A DNA stretch of 64,000 nucleotides from Pseudomonas sp. MWU13-2105 (GCF_023242315.1 NZ_JALLIY010000014.1:124001-188000); one strand, 5' to 3'; shown: positions 53,558 to 62,379, counted from the stretch's first letter. The notes: generated from the letters alone by a model not told the origin. Numbers and translations are program-made.

Positions 53558-54445
53558 ATGTCGCTCAAGCACTTTATCCAAATCACCAAACCGGGGATCA
53601 TTTTCGGTAACGTGCTTTCTGTGGCGGGTGGTTTCTTCCTGGCCTCGAAGGGGCATGTCGATCTGGCCATCTTCCTGGCGGCCATGATCGGTACTTCGCT
53701 GGTGGTGGCGTCCGGTTGCGTGTTCAACAACTGCATCGACCGTGACATCGACCTGAAGATGGAGCGCACCAGGAACCGGGTGCTGGTCCAGGGGCTGATG
53801 TCCCTGAAACTGGCCCTGATCTACGCCAGCGTCCTCGGGATCGCCGGCGTGGTCCTGCTGTACCGCGTCGCCAACCCGTTGGCGGCGCTGTTCGCGGTGA
53901 TCGGCTTTGTCATCTACGTCGGCTTCTACAGCCTGTACTTCAAGCGCAAGTCGGTTCACGGCACGCTGATCGGCAGTCTGTCCGGGGCGATGCCACCGGT
54001 GATCGGCTACGTGGCGGTAAGCAACAGCTTCGACATGGCTGCCCTGACGTTGCTGGTGATGTTCAGCTTGTGGCAGATGCCGCATTCCTACGCGATCGCG
54101 ATCTTCCGCTTCAACGATTACCTGGCCGCATCGATTCCGGTGTTGCCAGTGAAGCGCGGCATCCTGGTGGCGAAGAAGCACATCCTGCTCTACATCCTGG
54201 CCTTCCTCGGCGCGACCTTGATGCTGACGTTCAGCGGTTATGCCGGCATGAGCTACCTCGCCGTGGCCGCGGCCATGGGCATGTACTGGTTGTACATGGC
54301 CTGGACCGGCTACAAGGCCGTGGATGACACGGTCTGGGCACGCAAGCTGTTCGTGTTCTCGATCTTCACCATCACCGCGCTGAGCGTGATGATGTCGCTG
54401 GACTTCAAGGCGCCGAGTGAGTTGCTGCTGACTTACGCGCACTGA
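53558..54445 (+). CDS. cyoE: Protohaem IX farnesyltransferase (haem O synthase)
   Basis: A 295-residue UbiA-family membrane enzyme with about nine helices that farnesylates haem b to haem o for CyoB. The prenyl-diphosphate motif NNCIDRDIDLKMERTRNR and the second region YFKRKSVHGTLIGSLSGAMPP are intact. Last gene of the operon, followed by a strong terminator. Confidence 0.97.
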   Translation: MSLKHFIQITKPGIIFGNVLSVAGGFFLASKGHVDLAIFLAAMIGTSLVVASGCVFNNCIDRDIDLKMERTRNRVLVQGLMSLKLALIYASVLGIAGVVLLYRVANPLAALFAVIGFVIYVGFYSLYFKRKSVHGTLIGSLSGAMPPVIGYVAVSNSFDMAALTLLVMFSLWQMPHSYAIAIFRFNDYLAASIPVLPVKRGILVAKKHILLYILAFLGATLMLTFSGYAGMSYLAVAAAMGMYWLYMAWTGYKAVDDTVWARKLFVFSIFTITALSVMMSLDFKAPSELLLTYAH

Positions 54446-54476
54446 GTCCGCGAACGAACGGGTTCACCCGCTGATG

Positions 54477-54517
54477 AAAAAGCCCCGCCTTCGGCAGAAG
54501 CGCGGGGCTTTTTTTGC
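54477..54517. terminator. Terminator of the cyo operon
   Basis: AAAAAGCCCCGC and GCGGGGCTTTTTTT pair around a CTTCGGCAGAAGC loop that can itself form CTTC/GAAG. The A and T runs on both sides would also stop the converging MocR-type gene. Confidence 0.9.
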
Positions 54518-55930
54518 CTAGGCCTCCAGCAGGCGCAGAAATCCTTCGCGGACCCGTTCGTCATCACTGTGGGCGACATTGAACCTGAGGAAGCACGAGG
54601 CCTCGGGACCGCTGCTGAGCAAGGTGCCGGGCGCCAGCACCAGGTCATTCTCCAGGCCCTTGCGCGCCAGGGCCTCGGCATCGATCCCGGCCGGCAGGCG
54701 CGCCCAGATAAACAACCCTTCGCCCGGGCAGGACGATACCGAACAGCCGGCCTCACCCAGCCAGCGCGCCACGCGGTTATTGGCGTTATACAAACGATCG
54801 ACCAGACGCCGGGCATGGCGGCTGTAGCTGCCGTCGCTGAGCATCCGATAGATGATCTGTTCCACCAGCTCCGAGGTCACGCAACCGCTCGACATCTTCA
54901 GGTCGACCATGCGTGCGGCCAGCTCCGGCCGCAGGGCCAGGTAGCTGACCCGGCTGTTGGCGCTCAGTATCTTGGTGAATCCCGAGACATAACTGATGTT
55001 GTCCAGGCCACCGGCCGCCGCGAGGCGCGGGGTCTGTTTCTGCTGGATATCGCCATACAGATCATCTTCGATGATATGGAAGCCATAGCGATGGCTGAGC
55101 TCCAGCAACCGATAGACCTGGGCCGGGGAAAAGGAATGGCCGGTGGGATTGTGCAGTGTGCTGTTGGTCAGATAGAGCACCGGACGATGCTTCACGAGCA
55201 GTTGTTCGAGCTGGTTGAAGTCCAGCCCGTCACTGCCGCGGGCGATGCTGACGATCCGCGCGCCGTGCAGTAGCAGGTTCGAACGCAGGTTGAAGTAGCA
55301 CGGATCGTCCAGCAGTACGGTGTCGCCGGACTTGAGCAACAGGCGCATGAGCATGTCGATCGCCTGCAGGGTGTTGGCCGTGGTGATGATCTGCTCCACC
55401 GGAACGTCGATGTCCAGGGTCGACAGCTTCACCCGCAGGGCCTGGCGCAATGGCGGGTAACCGGCGGGCACGCCGACTTCGCCCATGCGCAGGGTGGTTG
55501 CCCGCAGGGTGCCGCGAGCGGCCTTGAGCAATTCCTCGCGGGGCAGCCAGGACGAGGGCAGGAAGCCGCAGCCGGGACGCAAGGCGCCGTTGTCCAGCAG
55601 CAGGCCACGGCGAACCACGCTCAGGGTGTCTTGTGGCAGCAGCTCACGGCCGACGCCGGCCTGCACTGCGGCGCTGAGGCGTGAGACATAGTGCCCCGAG
55701 CCTTGGCGCGAGGTGATCAAACCCTTGGCCCGCAGCCGGTCCAGTGCTTCGACCACCGTCGACTTGCCCACCCCCAGCAGTTCCGAGAGTTCGCGAATCG
55801 GCGGCAACTTGCTCCTGTGCGGCAGGGCGCCCTGGCTGATGGCTGCCGAGAACCGTTCGACGATCTGTTGCACCAGTGGCTCGCCCGGAAGGAACTCGAT
55901 GGCGGCGATCACGGCTCTCTGAACCTGCAT
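54518..55930 (-). CDS. MocR-type regulator (GntR helix-turn-helix plus aminotransferase domain)
   Basis: A 470-residue fusion protein. The GntR-type winged helix is at about 15-85 (LPPIRELSELLGVGKSTVVEALDRL). The fold-type I aminotransferase-like domain spans about 100-470, with the pyridoxal phosphate lysine in VSGFTKILSANSR and the Asp/Tyr region IIEDDLYGDI. Such proteins use PLP or an amine as effector and usually act on a neighbouring gene. The divergent neighbour is the unknown gene at 56123. Confidence 0.9.
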   Translation of the reverse strand: MQVQRAVIAAIEFLPGEPLVQQIVERFSAAISQGALPHRSKLPPIRELSELLGVGKSTVVEALDRLRAKGLITSRQGSGHYVSRLSAAVQAGVGRELLPQDTLSVVRRGLLLDNGALRPGCGFLPSSWLPREELLKAARGTLRATTLRMGEVGVPAGYPPLRQALRVKLSTLDIDVPVEQIITTANTLQAIDMLMRLLLKSGDTVLLDDPCYFNLRSNLLLHGARIVSIARGSDGLDFNQLEQLLVKHRPVLYLTNSTLHNPTGHSFSPAQVYRLLELSHRYGFHIIEDDLYGDIQQKQTPRLAAAGGLDNISYVSGFTKILSANSRVSYLALRPELAARMVDLKMSSGCVTSELVEQIIYRMLSDGSYSRHARRLVDRLYNANNRVARWLGEAGCSVSSCPGEGLFIWARLPAGIDAEALARKGLENDLVLAPGTLLSSGPEASCFLRFNVAHSDDERVREGFLRLLEA

Positions 55931-56122
55931 TTTACTGGTCGCTCGAGCAATAAAGTCCGGTGGATTCTAGTCGAACTTGTCCTGATCAAGAAGACATCAG
56001 ATCGCTAGTATCGAAGCCGTTGTCCTCCCTGCATGCCGTGCTGATTGAAGAGGTTCTCCCCACGTGTTGAAACTGCCCAATCGAACACTCGAGGTGCCTA
56101 CTGAGCCCGCCAGGAGTCTGAT

Positions 56123-56809
56123 ATGACCGCGCAACCCTGTGTGTTGGTAGCTGCTTATCCGGGCCTGCGTGCAGGCGATATCCAGAAACTGCGCGAGCTG
56201 TGCCGGACGCTGTATCAGGCCTCGCTGATCTTTCTGGTGGAGAAGGTCCAGCCCGGCGATAACCACGTGACGGGGAATGTCTGGGCGTCTTCCCTGGCAG
56301 TCGAGAACGTTGACGCCGCGCTGAATGCGGTCTGCCGTTGTCTGGCGAGCGACGCCTGGAAAGACCTGGATCTGCCGCTGTCCGCGACCTATCTGCGCTT
56401 GCAGGGGGTGTGTGCCGAGCTGCACCACGGCTGGCAACGCGACCTGGCCACGATTACCTTTGCGCTTGTGGCGCACATCAGCGTCAATCTCCATTTGAGC
56501 CGGTTCGCCGATGATCCCGTGGCGCCGTCGCGCAATCGCCGTGGAGCGGCGGCGCGCGGCAGCGACGAGCAAGCCCGAGGCAAGATGCTCGCTGAAGTGG
56601 CGAAGGTGCTGCAGCAGGGGCTGGATACCGAGAAACAGCTGTTCTTCGCGCGGGTCCTGTCCAAGGCCCTCCACGGGTTTGTCGCCGAGGATCGTTCGAA
56701 ATGGGAAGCAATCCTCACGCAACTGGGGGTTCTGCAGGCCGAGGTGTTGTCCGATGACAGCGCCGAAGCCGGCCGTGACCGCCCGCTCATGCAGGCCCTG
56801 GCGCCATGA
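56123..56809 (+). CDS. Protein of unknown function
   Basis: A 228-residue, probably cytoplasmic protein with no signal peptide or clear membrane helix. It is predicted largely helical (RAGDIQKLRELCRTLYQAS, KMLAEVAKVLQQGLDTEKQL). A charged, basic and probably disordered stretch (PVAPSRNRRGAAARGSDEQ) splits it near residues 133-151. AGGAG precedes the ATG and codon use is native. It is divergent from the MocR-type regulator and upstream of the first Rsm-type RNA. No family is recognised. Confidence 0.7.
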   Translation: MTAQPCVLVAAYPGLRAGDIQKLRELCRTLYQASLIFLVEKVQPGDNHVTGNVWASSLAVENVDAALNAVCRCLASDAWKDLDLPLSATYLRLQGVCAELHHGWQRDLATITFALVAHISVNLHLSRFADDPVAPSRNRRGAAARGSDEQARGKMLAEVAKVLQQGLDTEKQLFFARVLSKALHGFVAEDRSKWEAILTQLGVLQAEVLSDDSAEAGRDRPLMQALAP

Positions 56810-56857
56810 GCGGCTCAACTGCCGTCAGCGAGGATTGGATCCAACTATGGCGAAAGG

Positions 56858-56863
56858 CTTACA
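56858..56863 (+). promoter_or_regulatory. GacA-type half-site CTTACA upstream of the first Rsm RNA
   Basis: The known upstream activating sequence of rsm RNA genes is TGTAAG-N6-CTTACA. Here the right half is perfect within CGAAAGGCTTACA and the left half is poor. It begins 50 bases before the -10 element (TATTCT, 56908-56913), exactly as in the second copy at 63576. Confidence 0.6.
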
Positions 56864-56918
56864 TGGCGTGACACTTATCTCCTCTGTTGGTCGTTCATGG
56901 CCGGGCTTATTCTGTACC

Positions 56919-57036
56919 CATCGCTGCTACGCAAGGATGTGTGCAGGGTCAAGGACGATCAAGCCAGGCCATGGAGGCCACCGACGGGATGTCGGAATGC
57001 TTTGAAGAAAACCCGCTTCGGCGGGTTTTCTTTTTT
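56919..57036 (+). ncRNA. rsmX: RsmX-type small RNA, copy 1 (RsmA/CsrA decoy)
   Basis: An RNA of about 118 nt, bounded by the -10 TATTCT at 56908 and the terminator at 57007. Five GGA motifs are seen, at 56935, 56953, 56973, 56987 and 56994. Two sit in perfect hairpin loops: GGCC-ATGGA-GGCC (56967-56979) and CCGAC-GGGAT-GTCGG (56981-56995). Such loops are the recognition form for RsmA/CsrA. The 5' part is shared with the copy at 63637 (22 of 24 bases from 56917). It should titrate RsmA under GacS/GacA control. The exact 5' end is inferred. Confidence 0.78.
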
Positions 57037-57038
57037 TT
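57007..57038 (+). terminator. Terminator of the first Rsm-type RNA
   Basis: GAAAACCCGC-TTCG-GCGGGTTTTC is a perfect ten-base stem with a stable TTCG loop, followed by eight T. Confidence 0.93.
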
Positions 57039-57066
57039 GCACACGCGAAATTCTCCGGCAATTATT

Positions 57067-57093
57067 TCAAGTTGTCATACAACGTGCCGATAG
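57067..57093 (+). promoter_or_regulatory. FliA (sigma-28) promoter of the chemoreceptor gene
   Basis: TCAAGTTG at 57067-57074, 11 bases, GCCGATAG at 57086-57093. Against TAAAGTTT-N11-GCCGATAA this is 6 of 8 and 7 of 8 at the exact spacing. It lies just after the RNA terminator and 66 bases before the receptor start. Confidence 0.75.
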
Positions 57094-57159
57094 CCTGCCA
57101 ACTCTGGAGCTAAGGGCTGAGGGTCACGGACCCCGGGCCATAATAAAAAGGCGGTCGCC

Positions 57160-58785
57160 ATGTTTCTTCGTCAACTGAATATCGCACCTCGAGCGGCGCT
57201 GGGTTTTGCCTTGATCGCCCTGCTGGTGGCCTGGCTCGGGGTGTTTGCCCTGGGCCAGATGTCGAACATCCGCGAAGGCGAGCTGGCGGTGCAAACCCAA
57301 TGGCTGCCGAGCATTCGTGGCGGCGACGAGATTCGCGAGATTATGTTGCGGATCCGCACCATCTCCCTGCGCATGGCCCTCGACCAGGACCCGAAGAACA
57401 TCGCGGTGTACCGCGGTCAGATGGATGTGCGCGACAAGGAGTTGAGCGAACGGATCGTCGCTTACGACAAACTGGTCACCACCCCCGAGGCCAGGGCGTT
57501 GTATGACCAGTTCAAGACAACCTTCACCGCTTACCGTGCCGGTATTGCCCAATCCTTCACCCTGGCCGAGCAGGGCCGGCGCGACGAACTGATCAAGCTG
57601 TTGCTGGTGGACATGAAAACCGTGGTGGACGGTTCCGGCAAGCAACTGAGCGACCTGGCCGATCTCTTTACCAAGCAGGTGGCGGCCGAGAGCCAGAAGT
57701 CCGAAGAGCATTACAGCAACTCGCGGATGATCGTGATCCTGTTCATTGTCCTGGCGGCCCTGGCCACCGTGGTCTTGGCGATGCTGCTGACGCGCAGTAT
57801 CGTCAAGCCTCTGGGGCAGGCCCTGAACGCGGCGCAGAATGTGGCGCGTGGTGACCTGACTCAACACATCGAGAGCCACGGTGACGATGAGGTGAGTCAC
57901 CTGCTCGAAGCCCTGGCCACCATGCAGCAGACCTTGCGCGACACCTTGCAGGGCATCAGTAGTTCCGCGACCACGCTGGCCACGGCGGCGGACGAGCTGA
58001 ATGCGATCACCCTGGGCAGCAACGAGGGCCTGCAACAGCAGAACCACGAAATCGAACAGGCGGCCACGGCGGTCAATGAAATGACTACGGCAGTGGAGGA
58101 GGTGGCACGCAATGCCGTGTCCACTTCCGATGCCACGCTCCAATCCAGCGAATCGGCCCGGCTCGGCCAGGAACGGGTGAGTGAAACCGTCGGCGCCATC
58201 AGCGCCCTGTCCGGGGATGTCGGGCGCACCGGAGAACTGGTGCGTTCGCTGGCCGATCAATCGCAGGGCATCGGCAAGGTGCTGGAAGTGATCCGGGCCA
58301 TTGCCGAGCAGACCAATCTGCTGGCGCTCAATGCCGCTATCGAAGCGGCCCGTGCCGGCGAGAGTGGACGCGGCTTTGCCGTGGTGGCCGATGAGGTGCG
58401 GGCCCTGGCCCATCGCACGCAGCAGTCGACCCAGGAGATCGAACAGATGGTTTCCGGCATGCGCAGCGGTTCGACCCTGGCCCTGGAATCGATGCACACC
58501 AGTACCGCCCGTGCCGCCAGCACCCTGACGCTGGCCGAGCGGGCCGGTGAGGCATTGCTGACCATCACGGCCTCGGTGCATGAAATCCACGAGCGTAACC
58601 TGGTGATCGCCAGTGCGGCGGAAGAACAGGCCCAGGTCGCCCGGGAAGTCGACCGTAACCTGGTGAACATTCGTGACCTGTCGATCCGCTCGGCGACCGG
58701 GGCCGACCAGACCAGCGCAGCCAGCCACGAACTGTCCCGGCTGGCGAACTCGCTGCAGGAAATGGTCGGGCGCTTCCGGGTCTGA
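57160..58785 (+). CDS. Methyl-accepting chemotaxis protein with four-helix sensor domain
   Basis: A 541-residue transmembrane receptor. Membrane helix 1 is at about 11-31. The periplasmic part (about 32-188) looks like a four-helix bundle of the Tar/4HB type. Membrane helix 2 is at about 190-211. HAMP follows with the P-type LLTRSIVKPLGQALNAAQ. The signalling domain has the kinase-contact tip IAEQTNLLALNAAIEAARAGESGRGFAVVADEVRA. The ligand is unknown. The C-terminus has no pentapeptide tether. A FliA promoter drives it. Confidence 0.93.
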   Translation: MFLRQLNIAPRAALGFALIALLVAWLGVFALGQMSNIREGELAVQTQWLPSIRGGDEIREIMLRIRTISLRMALDQDPKNIAVYRGQMDVRDKELSERIVAYDKLVTTPEARALYDQFKTTFTAYRAGIAQSFTLAEQGRRDELIKLLLVDMKTVVDGSGKQLSDLADLFTKQVAAESQKSEEHYSNSRMIVILFIVLAALATVVLAMLLTRSIVKPLGQALNAAQNVARGDLTQHIESHGDDEVSHLLEALATMQQTLRDTLQGISSSATTLATAADELNAITLGSNEGLQQQNHEIEQAATAVNEMTTAVEEVARNAVSTSDATLQSSESARLGQERVSETVGAISALSGDVGRTGELVRSLADQSQGIGKVLEVIRAIAEQTNLLALNAAIEAARAGESGRGFAVVADEVRALAHRTQQSTQEIEQMVSGMRSGSTLALESMHTSTARAASTLTLAERAGEALLTITASVHEIHERNLVIASAAEEQAQVAREVDRNLVNIRDLSIRSATGADQTSAASHELSRLANSLQEMVGRFRV

Positions 58786-58792
58786 GCCCGGC

Positions 58793-59377
58793 TCAGACCT
58801 TCTGGCGTTCCCGCGCCCTGGCCCGCAGATGGCGGATCAGGGCGACTCCGGCGACGATCACCACTACCCCGATGACAATGGGCAGGCGATAGGGTTTGAG
58901 ATTGCCCAGCAGGCTTTCCAGAAAGCCTCCCGCCCAATAGCCGGCCGTGGCAAAAAGCGTGGCCCAGACCAGGGCCCCGAGCAGGTTCATCAGGCTGAAG
59001 CGCAGCGGCGACAGCCGGCTGGCGCCGATCACCATCGGGCCCACCAGGCGCATTCCATACAAGAAGCGCACGGCAAAGATCGAGCTCAGCGGATGCCGTT
59101 GAATCAGTCCCGTCACCCGCTCTATGGCGGCCTGCTGGCGATGCAGGCGGGGTAGCAGGCGCGCGCCGAAATAGCGGCCGATCCAGAATAGCGCCTGATC
59201 GCCGAGCATCCCGCCGAGACTGGCCCAGAAGATCACTTGTGGCAGGTGCAGGACCTGCTGGTGCGCGGCCACCCCACCGAGGATCAGGATGGTTTCCCCT
59301 TCCAGCAGGCAGCCGATGAAGATGGCCCAATAGCCGTAGGTGGCGAGCAGGTAATTGAAGTCGAGGTGTTCGAACAT
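58793..59377 (-). CDS. DedA-family membrane protein
   Basis: About 194 residues from the ATG at 59377 (MFEHLDFNYLLATYGYWAIF). In-frame ATGs at 59407 and 59434 are possible, and none has a strong ribosome site. Four or five membrane helices are seen. Family motifs are FIGCLLEGETILILGG, GGMLGDQALFWIGRYFG and FAVRFLYGMRLVGPMVIG, which keep the conserved Glu and Arg residues. DedA proteins are linked to lipid carrier recycling and envelope homeostasis. It is convergent with the chemoreceptor gene. Confidence 0.88.
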   Translation of the reverse strand: MFEHLDFNYLLATYGYWAIFIGCLLEGETILILGGVAAHQQVLHLPQVIFWASLGGMLGDQALFWIGRYFGARLLPRLHRQQAAIERVTGLIQRHPLSSIFAVRFLYGMRLVGPMVIGASRLSPLRFSLMNLLGALVWATLFATAGYWAGGFLESLLGNLKPYRLPIVIGVVVIVAGVALIRHLRARARERQKV

Positions 59378-59520
59378 AGCGGTGTACTGATCCTTGTATC
59401 GGTCCATGGGGTGTGTTGCCGGTGCAGCGGGCAACTGACGGTCTTCCTGGGTCTGATCGATCGACCTGGCGAAAGTGCCCCGGCGTGCCCGGCCCGACAG
59501 CGCTCAAGGGGCGCCAGCTT

Positions 59521-60345
59521 TTACTCGGCTGACTGTCGAGCCGACCACTCCCGGGGACTTTCGCCGATCTTGCGGCGGAAGGCCCGCGCCAACGCCGACG
59601 GGCTCTCATAGCCGACCTCATCGGCGATCAGGGCAATCGGCCGGCCCTCGCGCAAGCGCTTCTGGGCCAGGCTGACGCGCCAGCTGAGCACATAGTCTGC
59701 CGGAGTCTGGCCGACCACTTTGTGAAAGTGCGCGGCGAAGCTGGCGCGCGACATATTCGACTCCAGCGCCAGGTCCGCCACGGTCCAGGGCCGTTCCGGC
59801 TGGTTGTGCAGCATGGTCATGGCGCGGGCCAGGCGCAGGTCCGCCAGGCCCGACATCATCCCGGTGGTCATGCTGTGGTAGGCCATCATGTGCCGCAGGA
59901 ACTGGATCACCATCAATTCGAACAGGCGGTTCATCACCGCTTCCCGGCCACAGTGTTCGGCGAAGGCTTCAGCGAACAGCCAGTCCAGGGTGCCCTCGAG
60001 CATGGGGACCGCCGCGAGCGGCATCACGATGGTCTCGGACAAGGCCACGGACAAGGGATTGTCGATACCGCCATCGAAACGCAACGACGCACAGACCAGT
60101 TCGGCGGCGTCGGCGTTGCAGGCGATCAGGCGGTGGGGCAGGGGGCGCGGAATCAGGATCAGGCTCGGTTCTTCGATGCGCAGCAGCTTGCCGCCGCTCT
60201 CCAGGTTGACCCGACCGCTTTTCAGCAGGTGCGCGTGTCCGCATGGCTCCAGGCCGGTGACCTCGGCCTGGCCCCGCAGGAGGCCGCTGTGAAAGGTATC
60301 GGCGGCAATGCCGAAGTGAGTGAGCAAGGTCGACAGGCGATCCAT
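59521..60345 (-). CDS. AraC-family regulator with cupin-type N-terminal domain
   Basis: A 274-residue protein from the ATG at 60345, which has GAGAGG upstream. The N-terminal cupin-like domain (about 10-145) includes PCGHAHLLKSGRVNLES and LILIPRPLPHRL. Two helix-turn-helix motifs at about 170-268 read WTVADLALESNMSRASFAAHFHKVVGQTPADYVLSWR and IALIADEVGYESPSALARAFRRKIGESPREW. It is divergent from the hydrolase gene at 60506 and probably controls it. Confidence 0.9.
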   Translation of the reverse strand: MDRLSTLLTHFGIAADTFHSGLLRGQAEVTGLEPCGHAHLLKSGRVNLESGGKLLRIEEPSLILIPRPLPHRLIACNADAAELVCASLRFDGGIDNPLSVALSETIVMPLAAVPMLEGTLDWLFAEAFAEHCGREAVMNRLFELMVIQFLRHMMAYHSMTTGMMSGLADLRLARAMTMLHNQPERPWTVADLALESNMSRASFAAHFHKVVGQTPADYVLSWRVSLAQKRLREGRPIALIADEVGYESPSALARAFRRKIGESPREWSARQSAE

Positions 60346-60505
60346 TCTTTCCCTCTCGTTAACGGCGGATTTAGACGATCTGGTGCATATCATCGACAAG
60401 AAGGCGCCATTCGTAAATAGGTTTTGCCCATCATGGCGCCACGTCCAGTGACCTGGACGCCGCCGCCTGTGGCGGGTCAACCATTTCATGCGAGAGGAAA
60501 TACCG

Positions 60506-61330
60506 ATGCAAAGGTCCCGTTTTTCCGCTGTCTCTAAACTGTTTGCCGCGCTCGCCATCGCTGCCGGAGCCTTGTCGGTGGGCTGGGTGGGTTCGGTCGC
60601 CGCCGCCGCGCAACCGGGCCAGAAAGCCACGGTAGTGCTGGTACACGGCGCCTTCGCCGAGTCGTCCAGCTGGAATGGGGTGATTGCTCGCCTGCAGGCC
60701 AAGGGGTATCCGGTGATCGCTGTCGCCAACCCGCTGCACAGCGTGAAAAGCGATTCAGACTACGTGGCCGATATCGTCGAACATACGCCAGGCCCGGTGA
60801 TCCTGGTGGGGCACTCCTACGGTGGCTCGGTGATTTCCAACGCGGTCCATGGCCGGTCCAACGTCAAGGCACTGGTCTACGTTGCCGCCTTCGCTCCGGA
60901 AAAAGGCGAGACCGCGATCGAACTTTCCGGCCGTTTTCCGGGCAGCACCCTGGGCCCGACCCTGGCCCCGCCGGTGCAACTGGAAAATGGCACGGTGGAT
61001 CTGTTTATCCAGCAGGACAAATTCGCCGCCCAGTTCGCCGCCGATGTCGCTCCCAAGGCTGCCGCGCTGATGGCCGCGACCCAGCGCCCGATTGCCGAAG
61101 CCGCGTTGAAGGAAGGGGCCGGCGATCCGGCCTGGAAAACCCTGCCGTCCTGGTTCATCTACGGTTCGGCGGACAAGAACATTCCCGAGGCGGCCCTGAA
61201 GTTCATGGCCGATCGCGCCGGTTCCAGGGAGACCGTGGACATCAAGGGCGCGTCCCATGTGGTGATGGTGTCCCATCCGGACAAGGTGGCGGCGATCATT
61301 GAAGACGCGGCCAAGGCCATTGCGAAATAG
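60506..61330 (+). CDS. Secreted alpha/beta hydrolase
   Basis: A 274-residue protein. GAGAGGAA before the ATG at 60506 sets the start. A signal peptide (about 1-35, ending VAAAA) is followed by one alpha/beta hydrolase domain. The nucleophile elbow is GHSYGG, the oxyanion region VLVHGAFAESSSWNGV, and the catalytic His lies in KGASHVVMVSHP. The family holds esterases and related enzymes acting on small substrates; the substrate is not known. It is divergent from the AraC regulator, in a pattern common for xenobiotic-responsive pairs. Confidence 0.85.
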   Translation: MQRSRFSAVSKLFAALAIAAGALSVGWVGSVAAAAQPGQKATVVLVHGAFAESSSWNGVIARLQAKGYPVIAVANPLHSVKSDSDYVADIVEHTPGPVILVGHSYGGSVISNAVHGRSNVKALVYVAAFAPEKGETAIELSGRFPGSTLGPTLAPPVQLENGTVDLFIQQDKFAAQFAADVAPKAAALMAATQRPIAEAALKEGAGDPAWKTLPSWFIYGSADKNIPEAALKFMADRAGSRETVDIKGASHVVMVSHPDKVAAIIEDAAKAIAK

Positions 61331-61372
61331 CACCGACCCGGTGGCGGGCCGGCCGGCTCGCCACGACAAGCC

Positions 61373-62278
61373 TCAGGGCTTGCCCCACTTCTCCAGCGCG
61401 AACTCCACGAAACTACGCAGCTTGGGCAGTCGGTAGCGGTCTTGCGCGTAGAGCAGGTTCATCGGCCGGCAGGGCAGTTTGTAGGTTCCCAGCAGCGGCA
61501 CCAGCCTGCCTTCGCGCAGATCGTCGCGCAGCAAGGCATCCGGCAGCATCACGATGCCCATGCCGGAGAGCGCCGCCTGATAGAGCGCCGAGGAGCTGTT
61601 GATGGTCATCGGGCCGCTGACCGGTACCAGGATTTCTCCCTCCGGTCCGCTCAGGCTCCATTGTTTTTCCACCGTGCGCCAGTCGTCTCCCGCCGGGTAG
61701 GCGAAGGCCAGGCAGTCGTGATGTTCCAGATCCTGGGGGATGATCGGCGTCCCGCGCCGTTTCAGGTATGACGGCGAGGCACAGACGGTCAGCGCATAGT
61801 TTTCCAGCGGTCGGGCAATCAGCGCCGAGGGTTCGGGCGCACCCAGGCGGATCGCCGCGTCGAAGCCACTGTCGATCAGGTCTTCGCGCTGGTTGCTGAG
61901 CATCACATCCAGTTTGATCTGGGGATAACGCAGCACGAATTCGCTCAGGGCCGGGGCCAGGCGTTCGGAGCCGAAGGTCAGCGGCGCGGTGATCCGCAGG
62001 GTCCCGCTCGGCTCGCCCTGGGCCTGTTCCGCCAGGCGCTCGGAGTCGGCCACCAACCCCAGCACCTCAAGGCAACGCTGATAGTAGGTCGAGCCGAACT
62101 CGGTCAGGCGCTGACGTCGTGTCGTACGGCTGAGCAGGCTGACCCCGAGTCGTTGTTCCAGTGAGCGCAGGTGATTGCCGACCATGGTGGTGGAGAGGCC
62201 GCATTCCAGGGCGGCAGCGGTCATGCTGCCGCTTTCCACCACTTTCACGTACACCCGCATTGCCTGGAAAAGATCCAT
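61373..62278 (-). CDS. LysR-family transcriptional regulator
   Basis: A 301-residue protein from the ATG at 62278. The N-terminal winged helix is MTAAALECGLSTTMVGNHLRSLEQRLGVSLLSRTTRRQRLTE. The C-terminal periplasmic-binding-protein-like effector domain spans about 90-295 (GTLRITAPLTFGSERLAPAL, then DAAIRLGAPEPSALIARPL). It belongs to the CrgA/AaeR-like group. It is divergent from the aminotransferase gene at 62380, 101 bases away, and could regulate it. Confidence 0.9.
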   Translation of the reverse strand: MDLFQAMRVYVKVVESGSMTAAALECGLSTTMVGNHLRSLEQRLGVSLLSRTTRRQRLTEFGSTYYQRCLEVLGLVADSERLAEQAQGEPSGTLRITAPLTFGSERLAPALSEFVLRYPQIKLDVMLSNQREDLIDSGFDAAIRLGAPEPSALIARPLENYALTVCASPSYLKRRGTPIIPQDLEHHDCLAFAYPAGDDWRTVEKQWSLSGPEGEILVPVSGPMTINSSSALYQAALSGMGIVMLPDALLRDDLREGRLVPLLGTYKLPCRPMNLLYAQDRYRLPKLRSFVEFALEKWGKP

Positions 62279-62379
62279 TATCAATCCCTGCTTTAAAATC
62301 ATTGAAGCGCAATGGAGTTTATCCAGCTCTGGTGGCTAACGATACTGCCAGCACCACCCAATGCCTGGAGCTCGACACC

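Noticed and set aside
51157..53769. Long open frame of 870 codons on the minus strand opposite cyoB, cyoC and cyoD
   Set aside because: It is antisense to strongly conserved oxidase genes. The His/Asp/Gln-rich product is typical of a shadow frame.
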